NCBI GenBank assembly: GCA_023391395.1
Contig: JAEWBA010000246.1
Span: forward strand, 1-5,634
Source of the DNA: Pseudomonadota bacterium
GTDB taxonomy: Bacteria; Pseudomonadota; Gammaproteobacteria; Burkholderiales; Burkholderiaceae_D
Length of the DNA stretch: 5,634 nt
Direction: 5' to 3'
Below, piece by piece: positions 1-5,634 of this stretch (the stretch's first letter is position 1; each line of letters begins with the position of its first letter). Position numbers and translations under genes: made by a program. The notes beneath the pieces are model-generated. The model was not told where the DNA came from, did no database searches, and worked only from the letters and a program-made list of their open reading frames with translations.

Positions 1-117
1 GCGGTGCAGTCTGTGGCCCAGGATATCGACCCAGTACAAGGCCTGTTCCCGGACCGACCACATCGGCCCTTCGCCCAGGAGGGCATTGGTTTCCCATATG
101 CATTCGGGTGTTCTCAT
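1..117 (-). CDS. SMP-30/gluconolactonase-family sugar lactonase, N-terminal part (cut by window edge)
   Basis: The first 39 codons are visible, starting from ATG at 117-115 and running off the left edge. Residues 14-20 read LGEGPMW and residues 27-32 read LYWVDI, which together are the hallmark N-terminus of the SMP-30/gluconolactonase/LRE beta-propeller family. Glu16 in GEGP corresponds to the metal-binding glutamate of that family (Glu18 in human SMP30). Known family members hydrolyse aldonolactones to aldonic acids in the cytoplasm using a divalent metal. A GGAG at 130-127 sits 9 bases before the ATG and supports this start. The gene follows the dehydratase after an 18-base gap on the same strand, so the two are probably co-transcribed. 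By inference it opens the lactone made by the SDR dehydrogenase across the divergent promoter. The remaining roughly 250 residues, including the other metal ligands, are outside the window, so substrate and intactness cannot be judged. Confidence 0.88.
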   Translation of the reverse strand, partial: MRTPECIWETNALLGEGPMWSVREQALYWVDILGHRLHR

Positions 118-126
118 TGCGTGGCG

Positions 127-130
127 CTCC
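127..130 (-). promoter_or_regulatory. Ribosome binding site of the lactonase gene
   Basis: On the minus strand GGAG lies 9 bases upstream of the lactonase ATG, just after the dehydratase TAG stop at 138-136. It supports the chosen start and independent ribosome loading on a two-gene message. Confidence 0.6.
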
Positions 131-135
131 GCTGC

Positions 136-1857
136 CTAATGGGATTCGCGGGGCACGGCTGCACCGCTGCTGCCGACCAGGAAATCGAGATCAGCGCCCA
201 AATGGGCCTGCTGCACATGGTCGGTGTACAGCTTGGCGTAGCCGCGCGCCGGACGCGGGGGCGGAACCCATTCTGCCTTGCGCCGCAACAGTTCGTCGGG
301 TGCCACCTCGAGGTGCAGTCTGCGCTCCTCCACATCGAGCTGGATCATGTCGCCATTGCGCACCAGGGCCAGCGGACCGCCGACTGCCGCTTCTGGAGAG
401 GCATGCAGCACCACGGTACCGTAGGCGGTGCCGCTCATGCGCGCATCGGACACCCGCACCATGTCGGTGATGCCTTTTTCCAGAATCTTGCGCGGCAGCG
501 GCATGTTGCCAACCTCGGCCATGCCGGGATAGCCGGTCGGCCCGCAATTCTTCAAGACCATCACGCAGTTCTCATCGATGTCCAGCTCGGGATCATCGAT
601 CTTGGCGCGAAGCTCCTCGATGTTTTCGAATACCACGGCGCGGCCGCGATGCTTGAGCAGATGCGGAGAGGCCGCGGAAGGCTTGATGACGGCGCCATCG
701 GGCGCCAGATTGCCTCTCAGCACGGCGATTCCCGCGCGCTCCTTGAAGGGCGCGTCGAGCGTCTTGATGACATCGCGGTTATAGCATTCGGCGCCCTCGA
801 TGTTTTGCGCCAGGGTCTTGCCGTTGACGGTCAGCACATCGCCATGCAGGTATTGCTGAATCTCGCGCAGGACCGCCGGGAGGCCGCCGGCGTAATAGAA
901 ATCCTCCATCAGATACTGGCCGGAAGGCTGCAGATTGACCAGGCAGGGCATCTCGTGACCGAGCCGGTCGAAATCCTCCAGCGTCAGGTCGACGCCGATG
1001 CGCCCGGCGACGGCCAGCAAATGGATCACGGCGTTGGTGGAGCCGCCGATCGCGGCGTTGACCTTGATGGCGTTCTCGAATGCCTGGCGGGTAAGAATCT
1101 TGGCCATGCCCATGTCTTCCTCGACCATCTGCACGATGCGTCGCCCGGTCAACTGGGCCAGGCGATTGCGCCGGGTGTCGGGGGCGGGAATGGCGGCATT
1201 GCCCGGGAGCGACATGCCTAGCGTTTCCACCATCGAGGCCATGGTCGAGGCCGTGCCCATGGTCATGCAATGGCCGGCCGAGCGGTTCATGCAGGACTCG
1301 GCTTCGGCGAATTCTTCCTGGCTCATCAGGCCGCCGCGCACCATCTCGGACATCAGCCAGACGCCAGTGCCCGAACCGAGATCCTTGCCGCGGAACTTGC
1401 CGTTCAGCATGGGGCCGCCCGAGAGGCCGATAGTGGGCAAGCCGCAACTGGCGGCGCCCATCAGGAGCGCGGGCGTGGTCTTGTCGCAGCCCATCAGCAG
1501 AACCACGCCATCAATCGGATTGCCCCGTATCGATTCCTCCACATCCATGCTGGCGAGATTGCGGAACAGCATGGCGGTCGGACGGAGCTGGGTTTCTCCG
1601 AGGGACATGACCGGGAACTCCAGGGGGAATCCTCCTGCCTCAAGTACACCACGCTTGACGAATTCAGCCAGTTCGCGGAAGTGAATATTGCAGGGCGTTA
1701 ATTCGGACCAGGTATTGCAGATGCCGATGACCGGCCTGCCATCAAAGGAATCCTGCGGATATCCCGGCTTGGCGGTCCAGCTTCGATGGACGAAGCCATC
1801 CCGGTCCTGCTTCGCGAACCAGGCTTGGCTGCGGCGTTGCGGTTTGTCGGTGCTCAT
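136..1857 (-). CDS. IlvD/EDD-family sugar-acid (aldonate) dehydratase, L-arabinonate dehydratase-like
   Basis: A complete 573-residue member of the IlvD/EDD iron-sulfur dehydratase family, the usual length for the sugar-acid branch. These cytoplasmic enzymes remove water from an aldonic acid to give a 2-keto-3-deoxy acid. The three expected cluster cysteines are present: Cys56 in ELTPCN, Cys124 in MGCDK and Cys197 in AGHCMTMG. They match Cys59, Cys127 and Cys200 as I recall them in Rhizobium L-arabinonate dehydratase. Asp125 and Lys126 are in the usual metal-site position, and Ser475 in RVSDARMSG is the likely catalytic base. The C-terminal DFLVGSSG is typical of this subfamily and unlike true dihydroxyacid dehydratase (IlvD) or phosphogluconate dehydratase (Edd). 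Neighbouring lactonase, sugar dehydrogenase and DgoK genes argue for an aldonate such as D-galactonate; L-arabinonate, D-fuconate or D-xylonate remain possible because relatives are promiscuous. No Shine-Dalgarno is visible before the ATG, yet no alternative in-frame start exists before an upstream in-frame stop. Confidence 0.93.
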   Translation of the reverse strand: MSTDKPQRRSQAWFAKQDRDGFVHRSWTAKPGYPQDSFDGRPVIGICNTWSELTPCNIHFRELAEFVKRGVLEAGGFPLEFPVMSLGETQLRPTAMLFRNLASMDVEESIRGNPIDGVVLLMGCDKTTPALLMGAASCGLPTIGLSGGPMLNGKFRGKDLGSGTGVWLMSEMVRGGLMSQEEFAEAESCMNRSAGHCMTMGTASTMASMVETLGMSLPGNAAIPAPDTRRNRLAQLTGRRIVQMVEEDMGMAKILTRQAFENAIKVNAAIGGSTNAVIHLLAVAGRIGVDLTLEDFDRLGHEMPCLVNLQPSGQYLMEDFYYAGGLPAVLREIQQYLHGDVLTVNGKTLAQNIEGAECYNRDVIKTLDAPFKERAGIAVLRGNLAPDGAVIKPSAASPHLLKHRGRAVVFENIEELRAKIDDPELDIDENCVMVLKNCGPTGYPGMAEVGNMPLPRKILEKGITDMVRVSDARMSGTAYGTVVLHASPEAAVGGPLALVRNGDMIQLDVEERRLHLEVAPDELLRRKAEWVPPPRPARGYAKLYTDHVQQAHLGADLDFLVGSSGAAVPRESH

Positions 1858-1892
1858 GGAAGTGTGCAGAAGATGTGGCGCTTGGTGAGCGA

Positions 1893-1906
1893 TTCGGATT
1901 TCGGAA
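1893..1906. repeat. Tandem TTCGGA repeat, possible operator
   Basis: TTCGGA occurs twice, at 1893-1898 and 1900-1905, one base apart, so copies are spaced 7 bases. The second copy plus the next base forms TTCGGAA, a TTC-N-GAA dyad. It lies in the middle of the divergent intergenic region. A short repeat of this size can arise by chance, so a regulator site is only a suggestion. Confidence 0.3.
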
Positions 1907-1943
1907 CAGCATCAATATGGAGTGGCCAGCAGAATGAAAGTTC

Positions 1944-1949
1944 AGGAGG
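1944..1949 (+). promoter_or_regulatory. Strong ribosome binding site that fixes the SDR start
   Basis: AGGAGG is a perfect anti-Shine-Dalgarno match, 8 bases before the ATG at 1958. This settles the choice against the upstream in-frame GTG at 1922 and ATG at 1934, both of which would put this element inside the coding sequence. Confidence 0.85.
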
Positions 1950-1957
1950 AAGAGGGC

Positions 1958-2734
1958 ATGACAGGCCCGGAGAATCTGGCGCGCTATGGCGGATTGCAGG
2001 ACAAACGAGTATTCGTCACAGGCGGCGGCTCCGGAATCGGTGCTGCCATCGTCAGCGCCTTCGCCGACCAGGGGGCAGCAGTGGCTTTCGTCGATATCGC
2101 CACAGATGTCAGCCTCGAACTGTGCGAACGGCTGGCTTCGGAAGGGCGCCGCAAGCCGGTGTTCCGGGCCTGCGACATCCGTGATATTCCGCAATTGCAG
2201 CAAACCATGCAGGCGCTCGCGACAGAACTGGGCGACTTCGATGTGCTGGTCAACAATGCCGGCAACGACCAGCGGCACCGGCTCGAGGATGTCAGCGTGG
2301 AATACTGGGACGATCGCGTCGCGATCAATCTGCGGCCCATGTTTTTCACTTGTCAGGCAGTGGTGGAAGGCATGAAGCGGCGTGGCGGCGGCTCCATCAT
2401 CAATCTGGGCTCCAATAGCTGGCACATCGCCGGCGGCGGCTATCCAGCCTATACCACCACCAAGGCGGCGGTCAGCGGCCTGACGCGCGGCTTGGCGCGC
2501 GACCTCGGGCCGCACAAGATCCGCGTCAACACGGTCACGCCCGGCTGGGTGATGACGGAGCGCCAGCTCGAGTTGTGGCTGGACGAGGAGGGCGAGGAAT
2601 CCATACGCCGCATCCAGTGTCTGCCCGGCCACCTGATGCCCTGGCATATCGCGCGCATGGGGCTGTTTCTCGCCTCCGACGACAGCCCGATGTGCTCGGC
2701 GCAGGAATTCATCGTCGATGGCGGCTGGTCCTGA
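1958..2734 (+). CDS. SDR-family sugar 1-dehydrogenase (D-xylose/D-galactose dehydrogenase-like)
   Basis: A complete 258-residue classical short-chain dehydrogenase/reductase. The Rossmann nucleotide motif TGGGSGIG is at 21-28, Asp46 ends the second strand and favours NAD+ over NADP+, NNAG is at 99-102, and the catalytic tetrad is Asn124, Ser152, Tyr165 and Lys169 (YTTTK). The C-terminal IVDGGW is standard for the family. Stretches such as NNAGNDQRHRLEDV, YWDDR, NLRPM and GSNSWH closely resemble, from memory, the corresponding segments of Caulobacter D-xylose dehydrogenase, which oxidises the sugar at C1 to a lactone. That places it among aldose 1-dehydrogenases rather than fatty-acid or steroid SDRs. 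The start at 1958 is chosen for the AGGAGG element 8 bases upstream. The next gene starts within 14 bases, indicating an operon with the kinase. With DgoK and the dehydratase nearby, D-galactose (or another aldohexose) is the inferred substrate; D-xylose, L-arabinose or fucose cannot be excluded from sequence. Confidence 0.9.
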   Translation: MTGPENLARYGGLQDKRVFVTGGGSGIGAAIVSAFADQGAAVAFVDIATDVSLELCERLASEGRRKPVFRACDIRDIPQLQQTMQALATELGDFDVLVNNAGNDQRHRLEDVSVEYWDDRVAINLRPMFFTCQAVVEGMKRRGGGSIINLGSNSWHIAGGGYPAYTTTKAAVSGLTRGLARDLGPHKIRVNTVTPGWVMTERQLELWLDEEGEESIRRIQCLPGHLMPWHIARMGLFLASDDSPMCSAQEFIVDGGWS

Positions 2735-2748
2735 GCATGGGCGGCGAC

Positions 2749-3642
2749 ATGCCCGTATTGCTCGGCATCGACTGGGGGAGCAGCAACCGGCGTGCCTATG
2801 TCCTGGACCGACAGGGGCGGCTGCTGCGCCGGCACGCCGATGGCGAAGGCATCCTGCACGTCGACGGTAACTTCGAAGCCTCGCTGCGTGCGCTCATGGG
2901 GACGCTGCAAGTGGATCAGGCCGAGGTGCTGATGTCAGGCATGGTGGGTAGCCGCAATGGCTGGCAGGAGGTGGCCTACCTCGATGTTGCCCATCCCCTT
3001 ACGCGGCTCGGCGAAGCTTTGCACGAAATTCCCACCGGCCTGATCGGCACCCGTTGCCGCATCGTCCCCGGCTATCGCTTCCTCGACCGGCACGGCATGC
3101 CCGACGTGATACGTGGTGAGGAAATCCAGGTGTTTGGCGCACTCCGCTTGGGGGCACCCGAAGGCTGGTTCGTCCTGCCCGGTACGCACAGCAAATGGGT
3201 GCACGTCGAGGGCGGCCGTATTACGGAATTCCGCACTTACATGACAGGCGAGTTCTATGCCACCTTGCGTCAACACGGCCTGCTTGCCAAGCTGATCGAG
3301 AGCGAGGATGCCGTTCCGGAAGCTTTTCATGCCGGCCTGCAGGCGGCGCGCCAGGGAAGCTTCACCCACATGGCCTTCTGCTGCCGCGCCTTGGTGGTGA
3401 CCGACATGATGCCGGCCCGGCACACTGCTTCCTATCTTTCCGGTTTGCTGATCGGCTGCGAACTGCATGACATTCTGCAAACCGGGAGCGGTTCCCCCGG
3501 AAACGTCATCCAGATCGTCGGCAGCCCTGGGCTAGAGCAGCGCTACGCCGATGCGCTGGCCTGGGCGGGTCTTCCCACGAGAATCTGGCAGCCGGACGAA
3601 GCCTATCTGGCCGCTCTGCGAGCCCTGGCCGAAGTGGACTGA
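2749..3642 (+). CDS. dgoK: 2-dehydro-3-deoxygalactonokinase (DgoK)
   Basis: A complete 297-residue protein of the DgoK family, close to the 292 residues of the E. coli enzyme. It phosphorylates 2-dehydro-3-deoxy-D-galactonate with ATP to KDPGal, the substrate of the KDPGal aldolase. Family motifs appear in order: IDWGSSNRR at 7-15 (phosphate-binding loop of the actin-like ATPase fold), GMVGSRNGW at 64-72, RGEEIQ at 122-127, LPGTHSKW at 143-150, MTGE at 165-168 and SGLLIG at 231-236. No membrane or signal segment is seen, so it is cytoplasmic. The start is uncertain: ATG at 2749 fits the short N-terminus of the family and has GGCGG 4 bases before it, while ATG at 2737, only 2 bases after the SDR stop, would add four residues (MGGD). 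Either way it is translationally close to the dehydrogenase. Its presence favours a De Ley-Doudoroff galactose route over Weimberg or Dahms pentose routes. No aldolase gene follows, which is unusual because dgoK often neighbours dgoA. Confidence 0.92.
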   Translation: MPVLLGIDWGSSNRRAYVLDRQGRLLRRHADGEGILHVDGNFEASLRALMGTLQVDQAEVLMSGMVGSRNGWQEVAYLDVAHPLTRLGEALHEIPTGLIGTRCRIVPGYRFLDRHGMPDVIRGEEIQVFGALRLGAPEGWFVLPGTHSKWVHVEGGRITEFRTYMTGEFYATLRQHGLLAKLIESEDAVPEAFHAGLQAARQGSFTHMAFCCRALVVTDMMPARHTASYLSGLLIGCELHDILQTGSGSPGNVIQIVGSPGLEQRYADALAWAGLPTRIWQPDEAYLAALRALAEVD

Positions 3643-3715
3643 GCATCGTTCATTGACACACCTTGCCACCGCAGTGCTTTGACCCAGAGCGATAGGCCCG
3701 GCTAGGGTGTCCGGA

Positions 3716-3724
3716 TGGTAGAAT
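3716..3724 (+). promoter_or_regulatory. Extended -10 promoter of the ABC-F gene
   Basis: TGG at 3716-3718 followed by TAGAAT at 3719-3724 is an extended -10 with a single mismatch to TATAAT. No good -35 stands 16-18 bases upstream; TTGACA at 3653-3658 is too far away to pair with it. Transcription would start near 3731, leaving a leader of about 30 bases. This suggests that the ATPase gene is expressed independently of the sugar operon. Confidence 0.55.
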
Positions 3725-3746
3725 GGCGGGTTTGAGTTCTCGCTCC

Positions 3747-3751
3747 AAAGG
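3747..3751 (+). promoter_or_regulatory. Ribosome binding site of the ABC-F gene
   Basis: AAAGG lies 9 bases upstream of the GTG start at 3761. It is a moderate match at acceptable spacing and agrees with the start expected from the YbiT N-terminus. Confidence 0.45.
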
Positions 3752-3760
3752 TTCCATCCC

Positions 3761-5359
3761 GTGCTGTCCACCGCAAACATCACCATGCAGTTCGGCCCCA
3801 AGCCGCTGTTCGAAAACATCTCCGTCAAATTCGGCGACGGCAACCGCTACGGCCTGATCGGGGCCAACGGTTGCGGCAAGTCGACCTTCATGAAGATCCT
3901 GGGAGGGGATCTGGAGCCGAGTTCCGGCACCGTCATGCTCGACCCCAACGAGCGCCTGGGCAAGCTGCGCCAGGATCAGTTCGCCTACGAAGAAATGCGC
4001 GTACTCGACGTGGTCATGATGGGCCATACCGAGATGTGGGCAGCCATGACCGAGCGCGACGCGATATATGCCAATCCGGATGCGACCGACGACGATTACA
4101 TGAAGGCCGCCGAGCTGGAGGCGAAGTTCGCCGAGTATGACGGCTACACCGCCGAGGCGCGCGCCGGAGAGCTTCTGCTGGGCGTGGGCGTGCCGATCGA
4201 ACAGCACCAGGGGCCGATGAGCAATGTCGCGCCCGGCTGGAAGCTGCGTGTGCTGCTGGCGCAGGCCTTGTTCTCCAACCCGGATATCCTGCTGCTGGAC
4301 GAGCCGACCAACAACCTCGACATCAATACCATCCGCTGGCTGGAAAACGTGCTCAACGAGCGCAACTCGACGATGATCATCATCTCGCACGATCGTCACT
4401 TCCTGAACCAGGTCTGCACCCACATGGCCGACATGGATTACGGGACGCTGAAGATCTATCCCGGCAATTACGACGACTACATGCTGGCGTCCTCCCAGGC
4501 GCGCGCCCAGCAGATGGCAAACAATGCCAAGGCGAAGGAAAAGGTTGCGGAACTGCAGGAATTCGTGCGCCGCTTCTCGGCCAACAAGTCCAAGGCGCGC
4601 CAGGCGACTTCGCGCCTGAAGCAGATCGACAAGATCAAGGTCGAAGACATCAAGCCCTCGTCGCGGCAAAACCCCTTCATCCGTTTCGAAGGTGAGAAGA
4701 AGCTGCATCGCCAGGCGGTGGAGGTGGAAGGATTGTCAAAGGCCTACGACCACCATATCTTCAAGAACTTCAACATCCTGGTGGAAGCCGGCGAGAAGAT
4801 TGCCATCATCGGTGCCAATGGCGCCGGCAAGACCACGCTGTTGCGCTGCATCGGCGGCGCCGTCTGCGGCATGCAGGCCGACAGCGGGATCGCGAAGTGG
4901 GCCGAACATGCGAACATCGGCTACATGCCCCAGGATCCCACCGAGGAATTCGCGGTCGACAAGAACCTCACCGACTGGATGACGCAATGGACCAAGGAAG
5001 GCGATGACGATCAGGTCATCCGCGGCATTCTCGGCCGGCTGCTGTTCTCGGGCGATGATGTGAAGAAGTCGGTGAAGGTACTGTCGGGCGGCGAAAAGGG
5101 CCGCATGATGTACGGCAAGCTGATGCTGGGCCGGCACAACGTGCTCTTGATGGACGAGCCGACCAACCACATGGACATGGAGTCCATCGAGTCGCTCAAC
5201 ATCGCGCTCGACAAGTACGCCGGCACCCTGATTTTCGTGTCACATGACCGCGAGTTCGTGTCTTCGCTGGCAACGCGGATTCTCGAAGTGAAGGATGGCC
5301 AGATCATCGATTTCCAGGGTGGTTACGAGGAATATCTGGCCAGCCAAGGGATCGAATAG
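3761..5359 (+). CDS. ybiT: ABC-F family ATPase, YbiT-type translation factor
   Basis: A complete 532-residue tandem ATPase without membrane segments, nearly the length of E. coli YbiT (530). ABC-F proteins bind the ribosomal E site and use ATP hydrolysis to modulate translation; the exact role of YbiT is less settled than that of EttA. Domain 1 has Walker [10 protein letters not shown] (34-42), Q-loop Gln71, Walker [13 protein letters not shown] (176-187) and His210 in SHDRHFL. Its signature region is the atypical APGWKLRV (157-164), as in E. coli YbiT. A charged, helical interdomain linker, the P-site tRNA interaction motif of the family, runs from about 240 to 310. Domain 2 has GANGAGKTT (351-359), Gln391, a canonical LSGGEKGRM (441-449), Walker [13 protein letters not shown] (461-472, Met where Leu is commoner) and SHDREF (494-499). 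The C-terminus [10 protein letters not shown] matches the family end. The GTG start gives [12 protein letters not shown], aligned with the YbiT N-terminus. It is a housekeeping-type gene with its own promoter and terminator. Confidence 0.96.
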   Translation: MLSTANITMQFGPKPLFENISVKFGDGNRYGLIGANGCGKSTFMKILGGDLEPSSGTVMLDPNERLGKLRQDQFAYEEMRVLDVVMMGHTEMWAAMTERDAIYANPDATDDDYMKAAELEAKFAEYDGYTAEARAGELLLGVGVPIEQHQGPMSNVAPGWKLRVLLAQALFSNPDILLLDEPTNNLDINTIRWLENVLNERNSTMIIISHDRHFLNQVCTHMADMDYGTLKIYPGNYDDYMLASSQARAQQMANNAKAKEKVAELQEFVRRFSANKSKARQATSRLKQIDKIKVEDIKPSSRQNPFIRFEGEKKLHRQAVEVEGLSKAYDHHIFKNFNILVEAGEKIAIIGANGAGKTTLLRCIGGAVCGMQADSGIAKWAEHANIGYMPQDPTEEFAVDKNLTDWMTQWTKEGDDDQVIRGILGRLLFSGDDVKKSVKVLSGGEKGRMMYGKLMLGRHNVLLMDEPTNHMDMESIESLNIALDKYAGTLIFVSHDREFVSSLATRILEVKDGQIIDFQGGYEEYLASQGIE

Positions 5360-5364
5360 CCTGC

Positions 5365-5390
5365 GAGCCGTCCTTGGCGGGACGGCTCTT
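5365..5390. terminator. Rho-independent-type hairpin between convergent genes
   Basis: GAGCCGTCC at 5365-5373 and GGACGGCTC at 5380-5388 form a perfect 9-bp stem with a six-base loop (TTGGCG), starting 5 bases after the ATPase stop. Only two Ts follow on the plus strand, and there is no T-run on the minus-strand exit side, so its strength as an intrinsic terminator is uncertain. It lies between the tails of two convergent genes and is the only hairpin there, so it may stop transcription from both sides. Confidence 0.75.
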
Positions 5391-5634
5391 AGCCGGTCGT
5401 AATGCTCTCGCTGCGTTTTACGCCGTAGTAGAGCAGGGCATCCAATTGCACCGCGACTTCCTCCGCCACCTGGCGGCCCTTGGTCTTCTGCACCGCTTCC
5501 AGGCAAGCCTGGCGCAGTTCGCGCAGCTCGGGTACGGTGGCGGCGCGCTCGACCTTGTGCTGGAGGGCGTAGCCGCGCAAACCGATCAGGTTCTTGATCG
5601 TTTCGAGGTAGAAGAAGTAGATCGCCTGGAATTG
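5389..5634 (-). CDS. Unidentified protein, C-terminal 81 residues (start beyond right edge)
   Basis: An open minus-strand frame enters from the right edge and ends with TAA at 5391-5389. The 81 visible residues begin QFQAIYFFYLETIKNLIG and end YYGVKRSESITTG. There is no ATG start within the window: the first possible initiator, TTG at 5580, lies inside continuous coding sequence and has no supporting context, so the real start is taken to be upstream. The content is rich in Ala, Leu, Glu, Lys and Arg and looks mostly alpha-helical, with an aromatic-rich helix (IYFFYLETI) followed by charged amphipathic segments; there are no cysteines, no transmembrane stretch and no catalytic motif I can name. 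I do not recognise the family. It may be the helical C-terminal part of a larger cytoplasmic protein. It converges on the ATPase gene, and its stop codon overlaps the terminator T-run. Confidence 0.7.
   Translation of the reverse strand, partial: QFQAIYFFYLETIKNLIGLRGYALQHKVERAATVPELRELRQACLEAVQKTKGRQVAEEVAVQLDALLYYGVKRSESITTG

Larger units (their letters stand above)
1858..1957. promoter_or_regulatory. Divergent intergenic control region between dehydratase and SDR genes
   Basis: One hundred bases separate the two divergent starts, so promoters and any operator for both arms should lie here or just inside the genes. The base composition is more AT-rich in the middle (about 1891-1920) than in the flanking genes. 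A possible minus-strand -10 (CATATT, read from the complement around 1913-1918) with a poor -35 (TTTCAT near 1933-1938) could serve the dehydratase. No strong sigma-70 promoter is evident for the SDR arm. Two TTCGGA copies at 1893-1898 and 1900-1905 are candidate operator half-sites. The regulatory role follows from geometry; the individual elements are weak. Confidence 0.55.

Noticed and set aside
4..1221. A 405-codon plus-strand open frame antisense to the dehydratase and the lactonase start
   Set aside because: It lies opposite a gene with conserved catalytic residues. Its translation is rich in His, Gln, Gly and Ala without any recognisable domain, which is typical of the complementary frame of a GC-rich gene.
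136..1857. Dehydratase as the branched-chain amino acid enzyme IlvD
   Set aside because: The subfamily features (TPCN, AGHCMTMG and the DFLVGSSG tail) and the lactonase, sugar dehydrogenase and DgoK neighbours fit sugar-acid dehydratases, and no ilv gene is nearby.
1742..2647. A 301-codon minus-strand open frame across the SDR gene and the divergent gap
   Set aside because: It is antisense to a clear SDR with an intact catalytic tetrad and runs through the promoter gap into the dehydratase start. It has no ribosome site or known motif, so it is a shadow frame.
2575..2748. N-terminal extension of the DgoK frame into the SDR gene
   Set aside because: It overlaps the SDR coding sequence. DgoK proteins start only a few residues before IDWGS, so the start is at 2749 or 2737.
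3653..3658. TTGACA hexamer after dgoK as a -35 box
   Set aside because: No acceptable -10 lies 16-19 bases downstream (the hexamers there are GC-containing, such as GCTTTG), and the good -10 at 3719 is 60 bases away.
3650..4708. A 352-codon minus-strand open frame opposite the ABC-F gene
   Set aside because: The opposite strand encodes conserved ABC motifs in full. The translation is low-complexity Leu/Val/Gly/His with no domain, and its tail covers the ATPase promoter.
5389..5580. A short 63-residue minus-strand gene beginning at TTG 5580
   Set aside because: The frame continues open to the window edge for 18 more codons with coding-like content, so this is the tail of a longer gene rather than a small complete one.

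Overview
This window is GC-rich (roughly 60% by eye) and tightly packed. Its proteins look like those of a Gram-negative proteobacterium. The best-recognised protein is a YbiT-type ABC-F ATPase that can be followed almost residue by residue against the enterobacterial protein, and its variant residues suggest a betaproteobacterium such as a member of the Burkholderiales. That placement is an impression from sequence style, not a computed result.

Left and centre (1-3642): a sugar-acid catabolic locus built around a divergent intergenic region at 1858-1957. Reading left on the minus strand are an IlvD/EDD-family sugar-acid dehydratase and then, 18 bases later, the first 39 codons of an SMP-30/gluconolactonase-type lactonase cut by the left edge. 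Reading right on the plus strand are an SDR-family sugar 1-dehydrogenase, similar to Caulobacter D-xylose dehydrogenase, and immediately after it a 2-dehydro-3-deoxygalactonokinase (DgoK). Together they supply, in order, oxidation of an aldose to its lactone, lactone opening, dehydration to a 2-keto-3-deoxy acid, and phosphorylation. This matches the De Ley-Doudoroff route for D-galactose. The final KDPGal aldolase, a transporter and a regulator are not in view and may lie beyond the left edge. The kinase is the main argument for a hexose substrate, because the comparable pentose and L-fucose routes normally lack this step.

Right (3643-5634): a 118-base gap with a good extended -10 promoter leads to a complete GTG-initiated YbiT-like ABC-F gene, a ribosome-associated translation factor unrelated to sugar metabolism. 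A perfect 9-bp hairpin terminator follows. Its short T-run overlaps the stop codon of a convergent minus-strand gene, of which only the C-terminal 81 residues are inside the window and which I do not recognise.

I see no RNA gene, CRISPR array, insertion sequence, prophage or attachment site, and no gene-free stretch longer than 300 bases. The large antisense open frames over the dehydratase, SDR and ATPase genes are best read as GC-driven shadows. I found no convincing undescribed system. The points most worth checking are the true substrate of the catabolic locus, its divergent control region, and the unidentified convergent gene.
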